Of a stretch of DNA of 64,000 nt, positions 52,599-64,000 are shown one piece after another (positions within the stretch are counted from its first letter, which is position 1; each line of letters opens with the position of its first letter). Both the position numbers and the translations under genes were made by a program. A model generated the notes under the pieces. The model did no database searches. It had not been told where the DNA came from and was given only the letters and a program-made list of their open reading frames with translations. The DNA is from Serinus canaria (lineage: Eukaryota > Chordata > Aves > Passeriformes > Fringillidae), in the NCBI RefSeq assembly GCF_022539315.1, contig NC_066323.1:3784219-3848218 (forward strand), in the 5' to 3' direction.

Positions 52599-53046
52599 GG
52601 GTGTCGGGGCGGCGCCGGCCGCGCACCCCACGTCTCAGGGGGCGGCGGCTGCTCAGCGCCCAGCGGCGCCGCGCCCGTTTTATTCTGCTGGGGTCCCCCG
52701 GCTGCCCAGGGTGGGCGCGCCGGTCCTCTGCTCCCGGCCGCCGCCGAGGCTGACAGAGCCGAACTCTTCGCGGCGGCAGTGGCGCTGAGCCCGCCGACCG
52801 CGGCCTCCACAGGGGCGAGGGCAGGAGCATCCCCGGTTGCGGAGAAGGGACAGGGACCCCAGGGTGGGCCGGGGTGTGGATCCCCCTCGCTGGCTTTTTT
52901 TGAGGCCGGAACTCTTTTCCCCCACCCCCTTCCCCTGGGCCGCTTCCTTTGCCCGCTGAAAGTCAGCGAGTAAAACAGCGGGCGAGCGTGAGGGGCGCGG
53001 CCGCCATTAGGGTTAGTTGGCCATAGGGCCTGCCCACCCCGGCACG
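52599..53046 (-). ncRNA. TERC: Telomerase RNA component (TERC/TR)
   Basis: TERC supplies the template and scaffold of telomerase, acting in the nucleus with TERT and the H/ACA proteins. Read on the minus strand, the template CTAACCCTAAT lies at 53,016-53,006. P1a is supported by pairing of CCGGGGTGGGC (53,042-53,032) with GCCCACCCTGG (52,869-52,859). The pseudoknot has a 7-bp P2b (52,982-52,976 with 52,958-52,952) and P3 (CTCGCTG 52,970-52,964 with CAGCGAG 52,892-52,886), with U-rich and A-rich strands positioned for the triple helix. CTCGCTGACTTTCAGCGGGC is identical to the human sequence. CR4/5 spans about 52,806-52,744, with the P6.1 hairpin GAGTTCGGCTC (52,766-52,756). The H box is AGAATA (52,686-52,681), a CAB-type TGAG lies at 52,637-52,634, and ACA (52,604-52,602) sits three bases before the 3' end. 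Length is about 448 nt (human 451). The 5' end is estimated from the TATA box and P1a and may be off by several bases. Confidence 0.97.
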
Positions 53047-53165
53047 GGCCGTAAAGCGCCGCGCTTGCATTCTTATACCCCTCGGTCACGCCCTCAGCGT
53101 TCCCATTGGTTAGAGGGGTGCCCTCCTCCGTCGCCATTGGCTACGATGGGGCTATGGGGCGGGGC
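53047..53165 (-). promoter_or_regulatory. TERC promoter (TATA, two CCAAT boxes, GC box)
   Basis: On the minus strand, TATAAG lies at 53,077-53,072, about 31 bp before the inferred start. CCAAT boxes lie at 53,109-53,105 and 53,140-53,136. A GC box is seen as GGGGCGGGGC on the plus strand at 53,156-53,165. The human TERC promoter also relies on CCAAT (NF-Y) and Sp1 sites, and vertebrate TERC is made by RNA polymerase II. Confidence 0.85.
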
Positions 53166-53338
53166 GCGGCGGGTGGCGGGAGTTTGGAACGCGCCGCGTG
53201 CTCGCGGGAGCGCGCTTGGAAGGGAGCGCGCCTGGAAGGGAACGCGCATTCCCTGCCGTGGATAGGGATCCGAGAGATGTGGGCTGGGCCTGGGGCAGGA
53301 CCGGGACCCGGACCTGGGGTTTGCAGCAGGATCTGGGG

Positions 53339-53460
53339 GCTGGTGCCTGGGGTTTGGAAAGCAGTGCTTGCCGTTCGGGGGCTGGTGCCTGGGAATTGGG
53401 GGCTGGTATCAGGATTTGGAGGCTGGTATCAGGATTTGGAGACTGGTGCCTGGTGCTTGT
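53339..53460 (+). repeat. 20-bp minisatellite upstream of TERC
   Basis: Four units in exact 20-bp register occupy 53,381-53,460. Two middle units are identical (GGCTGGTATCAGGATTTGGA at 53,401 and 53,421), flanked by variants with GGTGCCTGG in place of GGTATCAGG. A diverged unit lies at 53,339-53,358. The array is about 300 bp upstream of the TERC start and is probably length-variable. Confidence 0.9.
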
Positions 53461-53464
53461 GAGC

Positions 53465-55430
53465 TGAATTTAGGGTCCTGAGCCTGCATTCGGGATAACC
53501 CATCCCACATGAGCATCCCTGAATGAGGAATGAAGCCAGTCCTCTCGTACCATTCCCCCAAAGCAGGGCTGTGCCAACCCCAGCACCCGCCTCCTCCCCG
53601 TCCCATGCTGTGTTGGATGATGGGTTTTATTCATCTTTATTCATCTCTGCCTGACCTCTCTTTGTGCAGGGCAGATGCTCCCTGCGGTGCTCCCTGGAGC
53701 ATTCACCTCGGACCCCTCTGCTGCCTCCTGTTCCTCTGAGAGGCTTTTGTGTGTTTGCTTTTCCACCCTGAGATTTCCATGGAAAAGCAAGGAGTTTTAC
53801 AAGTGCAAAGGAGTGTGAAATAACAGTGTAGAGCTCTTGATTTTCCCAACTTTAGTTGTACATACGCTGTGCAGGATTGGTATGGTAAAGAGCCTCTTAA
53901 AAAAAGTATTTTATATCTATTCAGAAAGACATAGTAACTGACTAAGAAGGAACAAATTGGGTTAGATATTGTGATTTTTACTGGTGTGCTACAGACACAG
54001 GCTTCTCCCTGCTTGCTCCCAGGTAGCTGTAATCTTGGATTCTTTTCCAGGAAGTGTTAAGAAAAATCTGTTATAAAAATACATCTATTTTAGAAACATT
54101 TTCTGTGCACTGTGTTAGGCTCAACACAAGAAGCCTTCTGAAATCCAAACTGAAATCCAATCCTTCTGAAGTCCAAACTGAAATCTTCCTAGGAGAAACT
54201 CTGACTTTCACCTCAACACCTGGGACCATGTATTCAGCTTAATTCCAGGGGAGAGGCCACCAGAAAATGCAAGAAAGGACTGGAGTGGAAGTCCTTATGC
54301 CAACAAGATGATGATTCATTCATGATAGATTTGGAGCAGAACTTGCTAATCCCTGGCAACTTCGTGCCAAAATCAGAAGGGTGGAAGAGGCTTTCAGGAC
54401 AATTAAACCGTTGATTCTGAGCCATAATGTCATGGAAGGTGGAAAGTTTTTTCCACATTGCTGGGATTCTTAGTCATCCCTTCCTTAAGCCTGAGGCACA
54501 CATAACATAATTTTTCTTTAATGTCTGGTACAAGCAGCTCCTGAGCCCTTGTGACTTGTGAAGTGCCACTCTCAGAATCCAAGTTACATGATCTGAGAGC
54601 TCACAGCTGTCCAAAAACTGGAAAATACCAGGGGGAAAGCAGCAGCCTTCAGGGACTGGTGCCACTGATTGTCACTGTGGGTGACACGGTGGCTGGAGTC
54701 TGTCACACCGCCTGTGCTGAGACCTGGAGACAGAGTCGGGGCACAGTTGGGCTGACACACAGAGCTGGCACTGCAGCCTGCTCAGGGGACAGCTCTGCCA
54801 TTTCTTCCCCACAGCCTCCCATTTCCCCAGGACAAGACAATCCCACGCTTTTCTGGATAAGTACAGGAATCAAACAAAATACAGAGGTATTGGACAAGCA
54901 CTTTTCCACCCCAGTCTTCATGGCAACACCAGCATCCCTGGCTTCTCACCAACACTTTTGGTCAAGGTATATTGGGGATGTCCCAGGTAAAGGACATTGG
55001 GAATGTGTACACTTCAATTATGTGTTTTGTTTTGAAAGAAATGCTGGGAATGAATTTGACCTGTTCACAATCCAGGCAACTTCAGCTCCTTGGAGAAAGT
55101 TACAGGATGTATCTTTCCACCAGCTGGTGGCAAAACCACATTCCCTTCTGTAGCTTCTGCTGTTTTTTCAGTTCCTGGTGCACTAGAAAATCCAGGAGGA
55201 TTAGTCACTTTTCCATTCTCCAGATTCAGCTCTGGCAAGAGGCCTGCAGAGCAAACACTGCCAGGTGTCCCACACTCCGTGCCCAGATCCCAGCTCTCCC
55301 ATCCACTGGTTCATCACTGCCCTGCCCTGCCAGCAGTGCCAAACATTCCCTTCCCCTTGAAATGTCTGGTTTCCACCGATGCTGCCACTCCTGGTGTGCG
55401 TGGGGAGCGCCTGGCACACCTGGAGAGACC
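53465..55430. other. Intergenic stretch between TERC and tRNA-Val, no gene seen
   Basis: In humans the single-exon actin-related gene ACTRT3 lies between TERC and MYNN. No actin-like frame is present here on either strand. The only long frame is 200 codons (54,551-55,153 plus), with no domain or homology I recognise and no strong start context. A 28-bp tandem duplication lies at 54,134-54,189. Confidence 0.65.
54134..54189 (+). repeat. 28-bp tandem duplication
   Basis: CCTTCTGAAATCCAAACTGA at 54,134 recurs 28 bp later as CCTTCTGAAGTCCAAACTGA at 54,162. The two full 28-bp units differ at a few positions, mostly at the 3' end. Confidence 0.9.
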
Positions 55431-55666
55431 CACGCTGGGAGTGACCTGCGGGCGCTGGGGGCGGACAGAAGGCAGGGGGAGGCTGCGGGTCCCGGGGGCG
55501 TGTGGCGGGGTTCGTGGGGTGCAGGTCCCCGCTGAACGCAGGGCTCCGAGCCCGGTGCAGAGCAGGAAGGGAGGGGACAGAGGAGACAGACAGGATGGAA
55601 CCGGGGGAAACAGGAGAGGTACTGCAGAATTACAGCTGTAACTGAAACGGAAGCTGTTCCAACGGA

Positions 55667-55739
55667 GTTTCCGTAGTGTAGTGGTTATCACGTTCGCCTA
55701 ACACGCGAAAGGTCCCCGGTTCGAAACCGGGCGGAAACA
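55667..55739 (+). tRNA. tRNA-Val (anticodon AAC)
   Basis: This 73-nt gene folds into a full cloverleaf: acceptor GTTTCCG with CGGAAAC and discriminator A; T arm with GGTTCGAAACC, which holds the B box; anticodon stem TTCGC/GCGAA around the loop CTAACAC. The anticodon AAC lies at 55,700-55,702. The A box TAGTGTAGTGG lies near 55,674-55,684. CCA is not encoded as part of the gene. I recall the human tRNA-Val-AAC consensus as the same sequence, and a copy near human MYNN. It is transcribed by RNA polymerase III and ends in an eight-T run. Confidence 0.98.
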
Positions 55740-55755
55740 CCAGCCGAGGTGGCTA

Positions 55756-55763
55756 TTTTTTTT
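55756..55763 (+). terminator. RNA polymerase III terminator of tRNA-Val
   Basis: Eight consecutive Ts begin 17 bp after the mature tRNA end. A run of four or more Ts on the non-template strand stops Pol III. Confidence 0.9.
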
Positions 55764-55919
55764 CCCGCCGGGCCGTAGAACTGTTCTCGGCTTCCCCACC
55801 TCCCTGCTAGAGCAGTTTTATTTAAAGCCGCGGCGCGGCCTGGCAGGAATATTAAACTAGTTTTTTTCCGCAATTTCCCCAGCCGCCCCGGGTGCGGAGG
55901 CCGGAACTCGCGTCCCGGA

Positions 55920-55986
55920 AGCGGCGGCGGCGTCAGCGGGACATGGCGGCCTGAGCGCAGCGCTCAGCCCTCTCTCCCCTCCGCAG
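55920..55986 (+). other. MYNN: MYNN non-coding exon 1 (5' end approximate)
   Basis: The donor CCGCAG|GTGCGC at 55,986/55,987 follows a CpG-rich leader and can join to the acceptor at 56,562/56,563. An upstream ATG at 55,943 opens a three-codon frame (ATG GCG GCC TGA), so any transcript starting before it carries a minimal uORF. The same ATGGCGGC is a YY1-type motif often found at start sites, so the real start could also fall within or after it. Confidence 0.6.
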
Positions 55987-56592
55987 GTGCGCGGGGCCCG
56001 CGGCGCTCGGGCCGGGCCGGGCGGCGCGGGGGGACGGGGGGCAACGGGGTCGGGCTGGGCGAGCCGGGGAGGGCGCTGCGGGCTCTGCCTGGTCCGGCGG
56101 CGGGGCCGGGCCGGGGGCGCCGCGGGGTTGCGGGTCCCGCGCCCCGTCCGCTGCCGAGGCGGCCCAAACCCCGGGCCCGGGGGCTGCGCCGGCACCGAGC
56201 GGGGACCGCTCCGGACCCCCGGTGCCGCTGCCCGGAAGCGACCGCCCCGCGGACTGAGCGCTGGCCGGTCCGAACCGCGGGCCGCTCCCCGGGGCCCGGG
56301 TGTTACACGGTGTGACAAGAACCGAGCTTAGCCGGGCTAATCCCGGGGGCCGGGAGCACACGAGCTCTGCCCGCGCCCCCGCGCTCCCCGCTGGAACCGC
56401 AGCGCCCCGGGTCGAGCAGCATTCACCATCTCGCTGTCTATTGCTGCTGCCAGGCTGTCCTGAGTGAGCACGGGGAGGTCCGGACACTGACTCTCTTGTC
56501 AGTGGGTAAGAAGGGTGAAATCTTGCATATAAATTGAATTGTTTTTTCTTTTGCTTTCGCAGATCAGAAAGTGTCTGCAGCGCGTTCTCAAG

Positions 56593-63074
<6,482 letters not shown>

Positions 63075-64000
63075 GTGAGTTCCTTGTGCAAAGAAAGGTT
63101 TAGAAAGCACATCAGCTCTTTTGCCTTCCATGCTGAATAAATATTTTTGCTCATCCAGGGCTAAAATTAGAAAACAAAGGAATTTGGTTAGTAGTTGTTT
63201 TTAGAGCTGAAAGCATCTGTATCCAGCCTTGTTCAGCACTGGCTCCATACTCCTTGTTCTCTGTCCATCCTTGTGTATTGACCATAAATGCCTTGCCTGT
63301 GTCATATGGAAGAGGGAATAAATGGTGTCTGTGTACATCTGATCGGGAGGGAGAGGGTGAGAAAATGATCCATATGCAGAGACAGCTTGGAATTTAGGAA
63401 AGCCCCAGAGCAGCAGGAAGCCAGTGCTGAGGGCAGGGCAGCACTGAGTGTGGAGAGGGCCTGGCAGAGCTGGAGGGGTGGTCTGGGAGAGCTGCCAAGG
63501 CAGGCCAGCTCTTGTGGAGAGACAGCAGGCGACCAGGAGTGCCTCAGCCCTGGAATAACAGACTTTGGAGCATGCCTTGGTAGAGGAAGGGTCAGATATC
63601 TGATGTGGCTTAGTCACAGAAGCATCCAGGAGCAGTGACTGGCTGCATTCCAGCAGGAAGGCAGCAAGGAACTCACTAACTGGGTTTCAATTAGGAGTAG
63701 CAGGTAATTTTTCAAGTGACTAGATAAAATCTGTAATGTATCCAGCTGGAATGGAGTTTAGAAATGTTGTCTTCCAAAGAAGTTTACAGACAAATGATAC
63801 TTTGTACACTGCTGTTTCAGTTAAAGGAGAATGCTTGGATGTGGCTCTGGTTCTGAGACTTTCCGGGGTGGAAAATCTCAAGGAAACTTCCATGATTACA
63901 TTTTTTCCAAAGATACTGTGTTCACTGGGATGTTAAGGGTTTGTTATCTTCTGTATCATGCCAAGTAGAGATCAGGTTGGAATGCATCATCCTTCCAGTT
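63075..64000 (+). other. MYNN: MYNN last intron in window, incomplete
   Basis: It begins with GTGAGT. An acceptor-like CTGCTGTTTCAG ends at 63,820, but the frame after it does not resemble the known MYNN tail, so the terminal exon is placed outside. Nothing else recognised. Confidence 0.7.

Larger units (their letters stand above)
52400..53330 (-). promoter_or_regulatory. CpG island spanning TERC
   Basis: GC- and CpG-rich DNA covers the TERC gene and its promoter. It produces many overlapping frames on both strands (for example 52,382-53,137 minus and 52,422-52,973 plus) that are shadows of the structured RNA gene, not proteins. Confidence 0.85.
55440..56420 (+). promoter_or_regulatory. CpG island holding tRNA-Val and the MYNN promoter
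   Basis: CpG density rises from about 55,440, dips around the tRNA terminator, and peaks at 55,880-56,330. It covers the MYNN non-coding exon 1 and the start of intron 1. ETS-type CCGGAAG lies at 55,915-55,921 and a YY1-type ATGGCGGC at 55,943-55,950. This combination is usual in TATA-less housekeeping promoters. Confidence 0.8.

Noticed and set aside
52282..53137. Long frames on both strands at 52.3-53.1 kb
   Set aside because: They are shadows of the structured TERC RNA gene.
54551..55153. 200-codon plus-strand frame between TERC and tRNA-Val
   Set aside because: No ACTRT3 or other protein resemblance, no domain; a frame of this size can arise by chance in 64 kb.
63809..63936. Possible terminal MYNN exon after an acceptor-like CTGCTGTTTCAG
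   Set aside because: The reading frame does not resemble the known MYNN C-terminal tail.

Overview
The window is vertebrate nuclear DNA, most likely from a bird. The order of loci matches human 3q26.2: the MDS1 end of MECOM, then the telomerase RNA gene TERC, a tRNA-Val and myoneurin (MYNN). Here the whole block spans about 25 kb. Introns are standard GT-AG, promoters are CpG islands, and almost all long open frames outside MYNN are by-products of GC-rich or low-complexity DNA. Species-level assignment is not possible from sequence inspection alone.

Layout. (1) 1-30,871 reads as the first intron of MECOM (minus strand): no exons, old repeats, a 20-bp perfect hairpin, candidate enhancer motifs, then a 350-bp polypurine tract and a CpG island at the right. 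(2) 30,872-30,908 on the minus strand is the tiny first coding exon of the MDS1-EVI1 (PRDM3) form of MECOM, set in a string of CpG islands from about 27.7 to 35.5 kb. (3) 35.5-52 kb is gene-free AT-richer DNA with a GATA-motif cluster near 46.8-47.0 kb and an old MIR-like SINE near 42.5 kb. (4) 52,599 to about 53,046 on the minus strand is TERC. The template, P1a helix, pseudoknot, CR4/5, H box, CAB box and ACA box are all visible, and a TATA/CCAAT/GC-box promoter lies upstream. (5) 55,667-55,739 is an intact tRNA-Val(AAC) with a Pol III terminator. (6) From about 55.9 kb the MYNN gene runs rightward. A non-coding first exon and six coding exons (BTB domain plus eight C2H2 fingers) are present; the final coding exon lies past the window edge. 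A probable retroviral LTR sits in one MYNN intron.

The genes form a syntenic block rather than an operon. MECOM and MYNN encode zinc-finger transcription regulators. TERC supplies the RNA template of telomerase. The tRNA is a Pol III gene about 200 bp from the MYNN promoter. I found no undescribed biological system. The most valuable content is TERC, which no open reading frame reveals, and the 37-nt MECOM coding exon.
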